From Magnolia sinica (lineage: Eukaryota > Streptophyta > Magnoliopsida > Magnoliales > Magnoliaceae): a DNA stretch of 64,000 nucleotides. The position numbers and the translations under genes were made by a program. The notes beneath the pieces were generated by a model, which was not told the origin of the DNA, made no database searches, and saw nothing but the letters and a program-made list of their open reading frames with translations. Shown piece after piece: positions 1 through 11,637 of this stretch. Position 1 is the stretch's first letter. Each line of letters starts with the position of its first letter. The stretch is taken from contig NC_080588.1 of NCBI RefSeq assembly GCF_029962835.1, positions 67,562,501 through 67,626,500 on the forward strand, written 5' to 3'.

Positions 1-196
1 AATGGCATATACACATTCAGTCCCATCATATCAACGGTCTGGATAACTGTGGAAGGCAAACTGCTTTTACAAACTCAAGGCTGGACACCATGCATATTAC
101 TCGGGTCAAAGATCATACAATTCCTCCTGCAATACATGCCAATATTTCCATGATCTACAGGAATGAATGGTAATGACTTTGATGAATCCTGTGAAG
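1..196 (+). other. 3' part of an intron of the DXS gene
   Basis: No DXS coding sequence is recognisable before position 197. The segment ends in AG at 195-196, directly before a phase-0 exon. In plant DXS proteins the residues before this exon form a conserved stretch (around an LQRG motif), and it is absent here, so that exon lies outside the window. Confidence 0.65.
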
Positions 197-1470
197 GTGG
201 TACATGATGTGGATCTTCAAAGACTACCCGTACGATTTGCAGTGGACCGAGCTGGTCTGGTTGGAGCAGATGGGCCAACTCACTGTGGGGCCTTTGACAT
301 CACATACATGGCCTGCTTGCCAAACATGATTGTAATGGCTCCCTCCGATGAAGCTGAGTTGATGCACATGGTTGCCACAGCAGCAGCCATCAATGACCGG
401 CCTAGCTGCTTCAGGTTCCCCAGAGGTAATGGGATCGGAGCCACGCTTCCTCCTAATAACAAAGGCACCCCGTTAGAGGTTAGCATCTCAATCACTCTTA
501 AGGAAATCAGCTTACAAAGAAAAGGAAACAAAACAACAAAAGGTCTAATCTTTTTCTTTGGTGTTTGACCAGATTGGAAAGGGAAGAATTCTGATGGAAG
601 GCAACAGAGTCGCTATTCTTGGATTTGGTTCAATAGTTCAGAAGTGTGTTGAAGCTGCCAATGTGCTGAAATCCTATGATATATCTGTGACACTCGCGGA
701 CGCTCGCTTCTGCAAGCCTCTTGATGTAGAACTCATTAGAAAACTGGCAAATGAGCATGAGATCTTAATTACAGCAGAGGAAGGATCTATTGGTGGATTT
801 GGGTCTCATGTTTCTCATTTTCTAAGCCTGAATGGCCTTCTAGATGGAAATCTCAAGGTAATATTTCCTTAATAAATCTTTGAAAACTTCTTTTTGTGAC
901 AAAGGTTAGAGTGTCTATCACTTTTTCACCCCTTCAAGTTATCAGTAACTCATGGCACATGTGTAAGAGGCCCAAGCCAGTTATCTGGCTGCCCGTATCT
1001 TGGATGGGCCACATCCAAAAATGACAATGATGAGAGCATCCTATCCATTCAATTCAAGGACCATGGAGGAAAGAAAATGGGTGATTGAAATACAAAGATA
1101 AAAGAATTAAAATTTTCATTGACCATGTATTTTCTTCCCCCAGAAATCCCTTGAGTTGAAGGTTTAGGATTATGCAGTTAGCATGGATTTTTGGCTATTT
1201 CCTATCCATCGCAGGACCCATGAAATGAATGGTTTGGACTGTGTTATTGTGTGCACATGTACAAAATTGTGATGAATGCCTATTTATCTTCCTTGATTCT
1301 GATACAATTTTACAACTTTCCAGCTGAGATCAATGGTGCTTCCAGACAGATACATTGACCATGGTTCTCCCCAAGACCAGATGGAAGCAGCAGGCCTGTC
1401 TTCAAGGCACATTGCTGCAACAGTAATGTCTCTCTTAGGTAGGCCCAAGGAAGCTCTTCAGTTCAAGTGA
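197..1470 (+). CDS. DXS: 1-deoxy-D-xylulose-5-phosphate synthase, C-terminal three exons (partial)
   Basis: DXS is the thiamine-diphosphate enzyme that condenses pyruvate and glyceraldehyde 3-phosphate into 1-deoxy-D-xylulose 5-phosphate, the entry step of the plastid MEP isoprenoid pathway. The coding exons are 197-478, 573-857 and 1324-1470 with the stop at 1468-1470. All introns are phase 0 with GT-AG ends, and together they give 237 residues. The first exon carries the conserved [26 protein letters not shown] and [10 protein letters not shown] blocks of the pyrimidine-binding domain. The second starts at IGKGRIL, enters the transketolase C-terminal domain, and contains DARFCKPLD and [11 protein letters not shown]. 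The third contains [12 protein letters not shown] and ends ALQFK. The reading frame is intact, so it looks functional. The start of the last exon ([10 protein letters not shown]) looks more like the second plant DXS clade than the housekeeping one, but this is from memory and weak. The N-terminal transit peptide and thiamine-binding part are off the window. Confidence 0.95.
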
Positions 1471-3090
1471 TCCAGTCCAAATCGTATTTACGAATACAGG
1501 AAATAGAATGCAGTATCCAGACTGTAAAATCCATTCATCTGTTTTTTAGTCACCTTCCTCTTTGAAGGCTCTGTGTTTTTTGCTTTTTGGGAAAAAAAAT
1601 GGAGTTTGGGGTAGGAAACCAAAACAGGCAGTGGGAACCTGGGTATTGGAAAATGATTAAACTAAAACAATACCCGATTGATTGATAATATATATGTTCC
1701 TTTCCCAACTAAGATGTTATAAAAAATAGATGGGTTTGTTTGGTTGGGAAGGATCAAAATGGGGGTTTGTTTGTAATCTTGTAGATTCTCTGTTGTCTTA
1801 TTGTAATGGTCCTTGTGTAAGACATGAAATCTTATAGAAAAATCAATGCATTTGAACTTTAATGGGAAGCAAAGGTCCACTAATTGTCGTTTTTTCTCTT
1901 AATGTGTGGTTTTTTTATTCAGTTCAATTATGGCATCCATCAGACTACCTACGGATCTTATCCGTCTACCAATTATCATAATGCATGTGTCTACATCAAT
2001 GGCTCATATCAAGGCATCAAAACTGATGCTAGTGTCCAAATGCGGAAACTGATGCTAGTGTCCAAATGCAGATCAGATGTTCGACCTCGGAAATGTCCAT
2101 GGCGCGTAATGCCGACTCAAGAATCTGATATGATAATATATCAAACTATTTTCTTTGCTCCTTTGTACAATTACCGTTCTGTAAAAGCGATGGTTGCCCT
2201 TAGATTAGACATAGCTTATAATTGCAGCAGTGGGTTATTGCTGTCCAATATATCGCCTGTGCATTTCAACAGTTAACAAAAACAGTATCTCCATCTAAGC
2301 TGTCCAAATCATAGGCTCCATTGTAGATGGGACCTGACCCAAAACATCACATTAATTGGCTGTTCATAAGCATCTGTTCAGCAACCATCACCCATCTTGG
2401 GCTTGGGTCAAGCTCGGCACAGGCCTTGTATTATCAGGTGGGGCTATGCTGCCTTAAAGACGGGGCCCGTCAGTGTCCCTCATTAAATGATTCAAGGAAA
2501 ACACAAAATACCATAAATCTATGCTCATGGTTTCTCAAAAAAACCATGAGCATAGAGCAGCATGAAAGATCAACATCACATCCCAAATTTGCCATGGTTT
2601 CTCAGAAAGGCCAAGCACCCTTTTTCTAACCAGTGATTTATGCCTACCTTGCACAAGAATAAAAGTAGGTAGAAAACAACTGAGCTGAAACATTGAAGCA
2701 AGAAAAAAATGTCCAACTCCTTGTCAGTTCCATAAACCAAATCTTTAACTATTCAGGAGATCATGAGAGAGTTTTTTACTACATGCCAAAACCCCATCTA
2801 TACATTATCTTTACCCATCAGCCAGTTCACACACATTGGTCCCAACAGATGGACCACCTCTCAGATGAACCACAGCCCAAAACCAGTTATCGAATGATCT
2901 TACCATCCAATCAAAACTTGTGTCGGTCATCATAAGGCACGACCTTCACTGGACAGTTTTGGTACATCTGCTGGATGATGCGAACGAAGCCATGCAAGGA
3001 ATGAATAGGTGGAAGGCAACCCAGGTGTACAAAAAAGCAAACACGCCGGCTGATATTTTGGCTTACATCAGTGCAGTTAGGATATGAAGA
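1471..3090. other. DXS 3' UTR and intergenic sequence
   Basis: No gene is supported. The first few hundred bases are probably DXS 3' UTR. A 26-bp unit is tandemly duplicated at 2020-2045 and 2046-2069. A perfect hairpin lies at 2519-2555. At about 2940-3085 the plus strand encodes a short stretch (VYKKANTPADILAY) that resembles the RNase H tail of plant L1-type LINEs and is probably a LINE remnant; the copia element inserted just after it. An open frame at 1884-2276 matches nothing I know and I do not call it. Confidence 0.5.
2519..2555. repeat. perfect 15-bp inverted repeat with 7-nt loop
   Basis: CTATGCTCATGGTTT at 2519-2533 and its exact reverse complement at 2541-2555 are separated by CTCAAAA. 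It sits about 1 kb past the DXS stop. No gene or element boundary is attached to it, and it is not a known terminator form for plants. Confidence 0.6.
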
Positions 3091-3656
3091 TGTTGGGAAT
3101 TTGAGCTGCGGAATCACACAGATCTAGATCTAGGATAGCAATCCAATAACGTCAAGCAATCACAAGAGAACATAATTAACGTGGAAAACCCTTGTGGGAA
3201 AAAACCACGGCACAAAGCGACAGAAATCCACTATGAAATAGAAATTACAATAGAAAGAACTTACCCGAATCGAACAACCTCGAATCTCACTCTTGCTACA
3301 CCCTTTGATAACCCTAGAACCCTTAGAAAACTTTTAGAAAGCTTTAGAATTCCTTAGAATAGCCCTAGGGACTCCTATTTATAGTTTTGGAAACTCCACT
3401 TACGCACCTAGTCCGGAAAAGTCCGAAAACCGCCTCAAATTTACGCAGTCCGTGCAGGATCTGCGTAACCTCGACTGGTCGAGCCAAGGCCTTGACTGGT
3501 CGAAGGACCCCCTCCACCGGTTGAGTAGCCCGGACACCAAAAATAATAGCACGCTGGACTTTGAGTCGAGTAGTGCTCGACTGGTCGAGCGGCTCACTCA
3601 ACCAGTTGAGCCAGACTCTCGACCGGTCAAGCCCAGATTAAAGACATTTGACAACA
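3091..3656 (-). repeat. 3' LTR of the minus-strand copia element
   Basis: This 566-bp LTR is closely similar to 10645-11225 and in the same orientation. It carries several copies of a CGACYGGTCG palindrome upstream (in element sense) of the TATA-like CTATAAATAGG. The right neighbour on the plus strand reads as a weak reverse polypurine tract (GGCATGGTGGAGAT in element sense). Confidence 0.92.
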
Positions 3657-3767
3657 ATCTCCACCATGCCTTCAATTTTCAACTATATAGCTCCTTGACC
3701 TCTTCTCTTATCTCTATATCGTATCATAGCTTCAATCAATGCTTTTTGTGCACACTCCGTCCTTCTT

Positions 3768-5294
3768 TTACGCCATCGTCAAGCCTAGAGAAGTTGCATA
3801 GAACTTGAACTTTTCTCTAGGAATGACCTTGGTGAGCATGTTTGCTGGATTCATGCTAGTGTGAATCTTTTTCAATGTGACGCCTCCTTCCTCAAGCACC
3901 TGTCGGATAAAGTGATGACGAACATCAATGTGTTTAGTACGTGAGTGATAAATATAATTTTTAGCCAAATTGATAGCACTCTCGCTATCACAGTTAACCG
4001 ACACGGCCTCCTGCTGAAGTCTCAACTAATTTATCATGCCTCTGAGCCAAACACCTTCTTTAAACGCTTCCGTCACTGCCATATATTCTGCTTCGGTCGT
4101 CGAAAGAGCCACCATGGACTGAAGCTTTGACATCTTAAGTAATTACTCCACTCGCTAGTACAAACGAGTATCCTCAAGTAGACTTCTTGTAATCTATACT
4201 GCTTGCGTAGTTAGAATCCACATACACTACCAACTTTGTCCCTGTTTTTTCAAAAGTTAAGACATAGTCTTTCGTGCCTCGAATGTATCGAAGTAGCCGT
4301 TTCACCGCTTCTCAATGTTGCTTACCGAGTTTTAACATGTATCTGCTCACAACACCGACAGCCTGTGAAATATCTAGTCTCATATAGACCATGACATACA
4401 TTAAACTGCCAACCGCATTCGAATAGGGCACATGAGACATAACCTGCTTTTCCTCATTGGATTTAGGACATTGTTCTGAGGAAAGCTTGAAATGAGCTGC
4501 GTGGGGAACGCTCACTGGCTTTGCCTGATCCATCTCATACTTGATCAATACTTTTTCAAGGTATTCTGCCTGTGATAACCAAAGCCTGTTCCTCTTCCTG
4601 TCTCTATGAATATCTATGCCAAGAACCCTCTTTGCAGCCCCTGGATCTTTTATCTCTAATGTCCCTGATAACTAAGTCTTCAATACGTTAATTTTAGACA
4701 TATCATGACAAGCGATCAACATATCATCAACATACAGTACTAGGATGATGAATTTTTTATCACTCAGTGTCTTGTAATAGACACAGTGATCGTATTCACT
4801 TCGAGTAAATTTCTTACTCACCATGAAATAATCAAAGTTTTTATATTACTGCCTAGGTGACTGTTTCAGGCCGTACAACGACCTCATTAACCTACAAACA
4901 TTTTTCTCTGCCCCTTTAACTTCGTAGCCCTCTGATTGCTTCATGTAGACCTGCTCTTCCAATTCCCCGTATAGGAATGCAGTCTTCATATCCATCTGTT
5001 CCAGCTCAAGATCGTATTGGGCAACCAGCGCCAACACGAATCTGATAGATATCTGCTTAATCACCGGCGCGAATATATCTATGAAGTCGATTCCTTCTCT
5101 CTGAGCATAACCCTTCGCTACCAACCTTGCTTTGTATCTATCCTGTTTCCTTTTGAATAACCACTTGCATTCGATCACTTTTCAGCCCACGAGAAGCTCC
5201 ACCAACTCCCATGTGTGATTTTTATGCAATGAGTCCATCTCATCGTCCATAGTCGTCTTCCACTTTTCTGCATCAGGCTCATCAAGAGCCTCTG
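3768..5294 (-). pseudogene. copia reverse transcriptase and RNase H, decayed
   Basis: On the minus strand the reverse transcriptase part shows [11 protein letters not shown], the catalytic-site context LYVDDM near 4720, and MDMKTAFLYGELEE. The RNase H part shows NCDSESAINLAKN and SRTKHIDVRHHFI and ends near 3768. Stops occur, for example near 4670, 4310 and 4025, so no single open frame remains. The integrase-to-RT linker is cut exactly at 5294/5295 by the inserted solo LTR and resumes at 8246. Confidence 0.9.
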
Positions 5295-8245
5295 TGTAAC
5301 AACCCGTCCAACCAGTACAGTGTCCTTGGGCGTCCACGTAGGATTTTTCGCAGGACCGATCATTTAAACCATGCGCGGTGAGGTATCACAAGCAAATCAA
5401 CCTAGGATTAGCCCATTAGAATAAACCGGTCGGGTCATGATAGGACCGGTGCGGGCCGTCAAGCCAGATGGCTCGTTTGCACTTAACAACAGCCCATATG
5501 GGCTACACCGTGACGCAGAAAGGTCAGAAAATTATAAAAATGAAGGAAACCATAAATCTCACTAGGCTTGTAGACCATCGCGGAACACGGACCCAGTGGA
5601 CACCCAGAAGTGGGATCTGGCACTGACCAAATACGCTCCACCAATGCCAAGACCGGAATCTGGTGCTTGCAATGAAACCGATGTACCAAGCTATTCAACC
5701 GTCGGATCTCTTCTACATTTGCGGTGAAGGTCTAATAAATTTTCCTACACCCGTCTACAAACTCTGGGACCCGATCGTGGAACGGTGACCGTCGATCACA
5801 AATCGAACCCGTACGACCAAACCCCAGATCCGATCGTCCCCAAATTTTGCATGGCCCTTCATCAGGCCATGAAGCAACTATTCTATAAATTTCATAGCCA
5901 GAGAGCCACCAGAACCACTCCAATCACTAGAATGGACCCCTCAGGGCCGTTTAAAGATCAGAACCGTTGGCTCAAACCCTACAACCGTCCATCCGTTTAC
6001 TCCCAAATTTTACACGGGCCCTAATCGGGCCATAGGGCACCTACCCACCAAATTTGGTAGCCAAAGGAGTGTTAGGGCCACACCAACTCCAAAAGTGAGT
6101 CCTAGTAGGCTATTTTAGGAATTTGAGGAAACTTAAAGCCAAATGGCCCAAGTCTACAGAATAAACCCTAGCTCTCATAACTCTCCCTCATTTGCCACAA
6201 CCACCAAGAGAGAGAGAGTGGAGTTAAGAGGAGAGGATGAGATTCAAGGTGGACCCTAGGTCGAGGTGGGGATTAAGGAAGCCGATCTTGCATCTTCCTA
6301 TCCTTTTTCCAAAGGAAAAACTCAACATTACAACCCCAAGGATCGTCCGTTGATCATCTAGGTATGATCCTTCATCCCTTTTGCTTAAAACCCTTGTGTA
6401 GAGGAGGGACTTACATGAGATTCTAACATACAATGTATGCTTTAGGGATTCCGACAATTCGATCCCAAAATCCACGCTCCCAGGTCGTTCCCAAGCCTTT
6501 AACGAATCCGAAGGTGCGGACTATTGTTCTTAGGTGGCCTAGCACCAATTTTAATACGAGATTAATGATTTTGATTGCTTGGATGTCATATTCGGAGAAT
6601 CTAGAGGAACCCTAGGAATTATAGGTTTGTTGAAATAGTATGGAATTGTTGGTTTGACTCTTATAATGATTGTTCTTGCCTCTCACATGATTTGGTATAT
6701 GGATGATACATGTTCATGCCTTGTTTGATTTTCCCCATGTGTTGTTGCTTTATAGGATGTATGATTTATTTCCCTTGTACATGTGATTTCTCAAGATGGA
6801 GGAAGTGTTTAACTTCCTCACAAACCCACACTATCACGTGCACTTGATCTTAATAATGTTCGCTTGCTTGCTGGAATATCCATTTTTGTATGGTTGAGAT
6901 GTCTGGGAATATAATATTATTATGCTTGTTGATAACCTGGATAGTTGACATGTTATGGGTTCCCTCACCCTCTTGGGTTGGTCAGGAACTTGAAGAGAGA
7001 CGGTAGTTCCATCGGTAGGACTACGCTATGGTTGGACTCGTGGGTTTGGGCGGGTGTGTTCGGGTGGCAGTAGTTCGACTACATGGGTCCCTCGTGCCCG
7101 ATGTCACTCGCCTCATGCTCACCTGACTCGTGCGGTCTAGCCTACTATCTAACCAACCTTGATTGTTAACCCTTTTTGCTCACACATGTATGAAACCTGG
7201 AATACCCTACAACCGTGGTAGCTCATCAATAACCTGCTTGAAATTGGTCCACAGCCTCGTGAGCTGGACATGGTGGAATGAGACACTGTGTCTGATCTGT
7301 CAGCCTATGCTGGGGTACCGCGCCTCCCCATAGTGACCGCGAGCGATCCCTTTCTCTTGGCACTTCTCACGTGCTTGAAGTCAGGGATGAGGAACCCGAC
7401 GGGATCACGGACCGCGGGGTCTCGGCGTCACGCATTGGGGGGTCTTGGCCTCGCAACCAGATTAGGGCGTTGATACGTGGGGTGTACCAGATTCCCCAAT
7501 CTGCTGAATGAACGGATCTAACTAATAACTCGGCTAACACGATTGCATTGCATCGCACTAGTTAGGGTGGCGACTCGGCAGTCGAGGTGGCACTGAGGGA
7601 GTGTTACCATTTGCGATCGTTAGATGGAGTCGCTCGAGGGAGCGTTGTGGCGAGGGCATGCATCATATCATCTTGCATGCATGCGCATTAATAAGACTAG
7701 TTAGGTGTTTATGATTGACTGCTTTTCATTAAGATCATATTATAATTGATGCCTGTGATAACTTGAGACTAATAGCACCCACTGAGTTGATCACTCACTC
7801 CCACTCTGGGACGGTGTTTTAAAACACCAACCAGACCCGTTCATAGATGCAGGTGACTCGGGGCTGGAGGAGCCTGGCGAGGCGAGCTTGGACGAGGAGG
7901 ACGAGCTATCTTACTTCCAGTTGATGGAGGGTTCTCCGCCAGCTTGATTGGCGAGATTGGATCACTGAGCGGGGGGCTCAGTTCTATTCTTTTGGACTTG
8001 CTATTCTTTTGAAATTTTGTTGGGTAGCGTCATATGCGCCCCTTTTATACTTTTGGACATGTATATGGATGTATGTTTGTTTTTCGCTCATTTCAGTAGA
8101 CTGGTGTGGTTATGTTTCATGTTCCAGGAACTTCCAGGCTGCGCAACTAAACCTGATTAAACGCATTAATGAAATCGATTAAAAGTGACTCTCGGGAACT
8201 CGAGAGTCGAGCGTATGCGCGACCCTCGATTTTCAGGGTGTTACA
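5295..8245. mobile_element. solo LTR (about 2.95 kb), probably of a Ty3/gypsy element
   Basis: The unit starts TGTAACAACC and ends GGGTGTTACA. It is flanked by the perfect 5-bp target duplication CTCTG (5290-5294 and 8246-8250). It interrupts the copia polyprotein and removing it restores continuity. There is no gag or pol sequence inside. It holds a purine-rich GAGAGAGA tract near 6205-6240 and GC-rich blocks near 7080-7460. TGTAACA ends and 2-4 kb LTRs are common in Del/Tekay-type chromoviruses, so I infer that family, without proof. The orientation is not certain. Confidence 0.85.
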
Positions 8246-10643
8246 CTCTGAATAGTGGACGGGTCAACCTCATCTGTAATGAGGACATATGCAATATTAG
8301 AGTCATCCCTATATTTTACCAGTAACCTGCGATCACGCGGTGGATTCCTTCTCACAACTGGCTGCTCCACCTGATTTTGTACCTGTCTTTACATATGTCT
8401 CTGCTTGAGTATTATTTGTGTCAATCTGGATGTCTACGATCACTCTTTCTTGTTCCTCTTGCTCATTTTGATCATTCTTGCGAAATAGGAAATTTTCATC
8501 GAATCTGACATCACGGATAGTGATGACCTTGTGGGTGACCTTGTCGAATAACCTATAACCTTTTACACCAATGTCATAGCCAACAAAGATATACTTTTTG
8601 GCCCTATGGTCTAGCTTATCTCTCTCAACTGACGGTACATGAAAGTAAGCCTCACAACCAAATATGCATAGATCTGAGTAGTCGATTTTCTGACCACTCC
8701 ATACTTTCTCTAGGATTTTACATTCAATTGCCATTGAAGGAGACCGGTTCACCAAATAACAAGCCGTGTTAACGGCCTCAGTCCATAGGTCCTTGCCCAA
8801 CGCAGCATTACTTAACAGGCATCTGGCCTTCTCTAGGAGAGTCCAATTCATTTGCTCAGCCACACCGTTTTGCTCGGCCATGTGGCACACTGTGTTGTGC
8901 CTGATGATCCCTTCATCCTTGCAATAATCATTGAATTCAGTGGAAGTAAATTCTCCACTATTGTCAGTCCTTAAAACCTTTATGTTTCGCCCTGACTGTT
9001 TTTCCATCATTGTCTTCCATTGGTTGAATATGGTGAAAATTTCGGATTTATGTTTCATGAAGTAAACTCAAACTTTCCTGGAGTAGTCGTCGATGAATGA
9101 AATAAACTGTGACGACCCCTCAATGGAAACTTCTGGCGATGGCCCATATACGTTAGAGTGCACATAATCAAATACTCTCTTACAAACATGTTTTTCAAAT
9201 TTAAAAGACAGTCTAGATTGTTTACCATATATACAATACTCGCATATATCTAAATCCGAATTTTTAAAAGCTAGAATCAAATATCGATTAGAAAGTACCT
9301 TCATGCCTCGCTCGCTCATGTGGCCAAGACGAGCATGCTACATACGTAGAGACATGGAGTCTGCAATAACTGCTACCGCTCCACTTGCCGAAGTGCTCCC
9401 AATCAACCTGTAAAGGTTTCCATGCCTCTGCGCTCTCATAACCACGAGTGCCCCTTTTGAAACTTTAAGGACATCATCAATACCGGTGAACTTGCACCCT
9501 ATAGCCTCGAATGCACCGAGAGAAATCAGACTTTTCTTCATATCAGGAACGTGCTTGACGTCAGTCAAGGTACGCTCCATCCCATCAAACATCTTGATGC
9601 TCACCGTGCCAATAGCTACAACATTACAAACATTGTCATTGTCCATAAAAACCTGTCCCCTATCGCATTGCTTGTAACTAGCGAACCAACTCCGATGAGG
9701 AGTCATGTGATATGACGCTCCTGTGTCTAGGATCCACTTATCTGCATGATTGTCGTGAACATGTCCAATCATGGACACAAACAGAACTTCACCACCACTT
9801 GTCTCTTCATCAAATGTGACAACATTGGCCTTCTTGGAAGAATCCACTGAATTTTCCTTTTTCGATTTAGGATTTCTACAATCCTTCTCATGTGTCCAGG
9901 CACCCCACAATTTCAACACTTTAATTTTCTTTTGCCCTTGCCCTTGGATTTGGATCTAGGCCTTGAGGACCTGTACCTCGCTCAGAATCTCTGCCCCTCG
10001 TAATCAGTGCATTAGAAGCTGCCCTTATGTTGCCGTTTAGCTTTCTCATAGCCTTCCCTTGAAAGGCTGAGATAACGGTGTCAACACTTAGGGTTTTATT
10101 TGCAGTGCACATTATGTCCCTAAAAGACTCATATGATGCAGGAAGAGAATTCAACAATATACATGCCTGTTCCTTATCTTTGACTACTTTCTCCATATCC
10201 AGCAATTTGCACATCAATTTATTAAAGTTGCTGATATGGGCTTCTAGATCTCTACCCTCTGCCATCTTGAAGGTATAACACTGTAGCTTCAAGTGTAGGC
10301 GATTTTCAGAGGACTTCTTTGCATAAATGTTCTTTAACTTCGCCCACAAACTAGTCACAGTTTTCTTCCTCAAAACATTATAGAGAACCTCATCCGTGAG
10401 ACATAAACGGATAGAGGCTAAAGCATTACTATCAAGGTTTTCCTATTCATCATCTTTCATGGTAGATTTCCGCTCATCAAGAGCCTTAATCTCACCTTGC
10501 TTGGTTAGCAGGCTAATCATCTTAACCTTCCATAACTCAAAATTATTTTTGCCCGAGTACTTCTCAATATCAAACTTGCCGTTTCCCATTATTACTAATA
10601 TTGCAAATTCAGATCTGTGCCCCAATGATTGCTCTAATACCAC
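8246..10643 (-). pseudogene. copia gag, protease and integrase, decayed
   Basis: Reading the minus strand from the right, gag starts near 10589 (MGNGKFDIEKYSG) and continues through 10373-9921 with a UBN2-type gag region. The zinc knuckle near 9890 keeps only its end (HEKDC). The protease motif DTGA is encoded at 9719-9727. The integrase zinc-binding region includes CEYCIYGKQ near 9230. The integrase core has RTDNSGEFTS with the catalytic aspartate and NGVAEQMNWT with the glutamate position kept. Frames change between 9921 and 9919, near 9338 and near 9060, so it is a broken polyprotein. Confidence 0.88.
10631..10642 (-). other. primer binding site of the copia element
   Basis: On the minus strand this reads TGGTATTAGAGC, one base different from TGGTATCAGAGC, the classic initiator-methionine tRNA primer site. 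It lies two bases inside the 5' LTR edge. Confidence 0.85.
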
Positions 10644-10644
10644 T

Positions 10645-11225
10645 TGTTGGGGATTTGAGCTGCGGAATCACACAGATCTAGATCTAGGATAGCAACCCAA
10701 TAACATCAAGCAATCACAAGAGAACACAAAGATTTAACGTGGAAAACCCTTGCGGGAAAAAACCACGGCACAAAGCGACATAAATCCACTATGAAATAGA
10801 AATTACAAGAGAGAGGACTTACCCGATTCGAACAACCTCGAATCTCACCCTTGCTACACTCTTTGATAACCCTAGAACCCTTTAGGAACCCTTGGAAAAC
10901 TTTTAGAAAGCTTTAGAATCCCTTAGAATAGCCCTAGGGACCCCTATTTATAGTTTAGGAAACTCCACTTACGCACCTAGTCCGTAAAAGTCCGGAAACC
11001 GCCTCAAATTTACGCAGTCCGTGCAGGATCTGCATAACCTCGACTGGTCGAGGGACCCCCTCGACCGGTCGAGCCATCCCCTCGACTGGTTGAGCAGCCC
11101 GGACACCAAAAATAATAGCACGCTGGACTTTGAGTCGAGCAGTGCTCGACTAGTCGAGTGGCTCACTCGACCGGTCGAGCCAGACTCTTGACCGGTTGAG
11201 CCCAGATTAAAGGCATCTGACAACA
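10645..11225 (-). repeat. 5' LTR of the minus-strand copia element
   Basis: This 581-bp LTR is the partner of 3091-3656. In element sense it begins TGTTGTCAGATGCC at 11225, and has an array of CGACYGGTCG-type palindromes (about 11040-11200). A TATA-like CTATAAATAGG lies near 10940-10955. It ends CCCAACA at the primer site. Confidence 0.92.
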
Positions 11226-11637
11226 GAGGAACAGTCCTTCTGTTTTCCAGAAGTAGTTTTTTTAAAAAAAATTTATAATCTTGTAAACAACATTAAGTTT
11301 GGCTATGTATATATCCGTACTCTCCCTTTTTGCTAGTAAATGACATGATAATATTAGCAAAGAAATAAAACAAAATCTTGGGCAATGGTCCAACTAAGAT
11401 CCAACTAAGATGTGGCCCATCAATCAGACGGTCTTTGCATATTGAATCTGTGATGATCTTGGGTAGAGAGGATTTACGTGACAAGTTTTTCAATATGTAA
11501 TTTATGCACGGGAACGTTACATTTTAAATACATTAGTTTACAAAAACTAACAATGGTTACTGGAGATCTTGATGTCAATATATCAATGGAAGGGTAAAAG
11601 CAAGAGAAAAACTGCTGAGATCAGAGAGATGATGGGT
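11226..11637. other. intergenic sequence downstream of the PPR gene
   Basis: This is the flank of the copia insertion and the 3' region of the minus-strand PPR gene. Nothing else is recognisable. A short direct repeat of CCAACTAAGAT occurs near 11390-11410. Confidence 0.5.

Larger units (their letters stand above)
3091..11225 (-). mobile_element. decayed Ty1/copia LTR retrotransposon, interrupted by a solo LTR
   Basis: The two direct LTRs (3091-3656 and 10645-11225) begin TGTTGGG and end TGACAACA. The coding order on the minus strand is gag, protease, integrase, reverse transcriptase, RNase H, which is the copia order. The flanking 5-mers GAAGA (3086-3090) and GAGGA (11226-11230) look like a target duplication with one change. 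The internal region carries stops and frameshifts, so it is not autonomous. The gag start (KFDIEKYSGKNNFELWK) and the SYHMTPHRSWF sequence after the protease motif suggest the Tork/TNT1 lineage, with modest confidence. A 2951-bp element is inserted at 5295-8245. Confidence 0.93.

Noticed and set aside
197-857. DXS as a processed or broken pseudogene
   Set aside because: Introns with GT-AG ends are in place and in phase, and all conserved blocks are open, so it reads as a normal gene end.
1884-2276. 130-codon open frame downstream of DXS
   Set aside because: No recognisable domain, no splice or promoter context, and it includes a small tandem repeat; such frames are expected by chance in AT-rich intergenic DNA.
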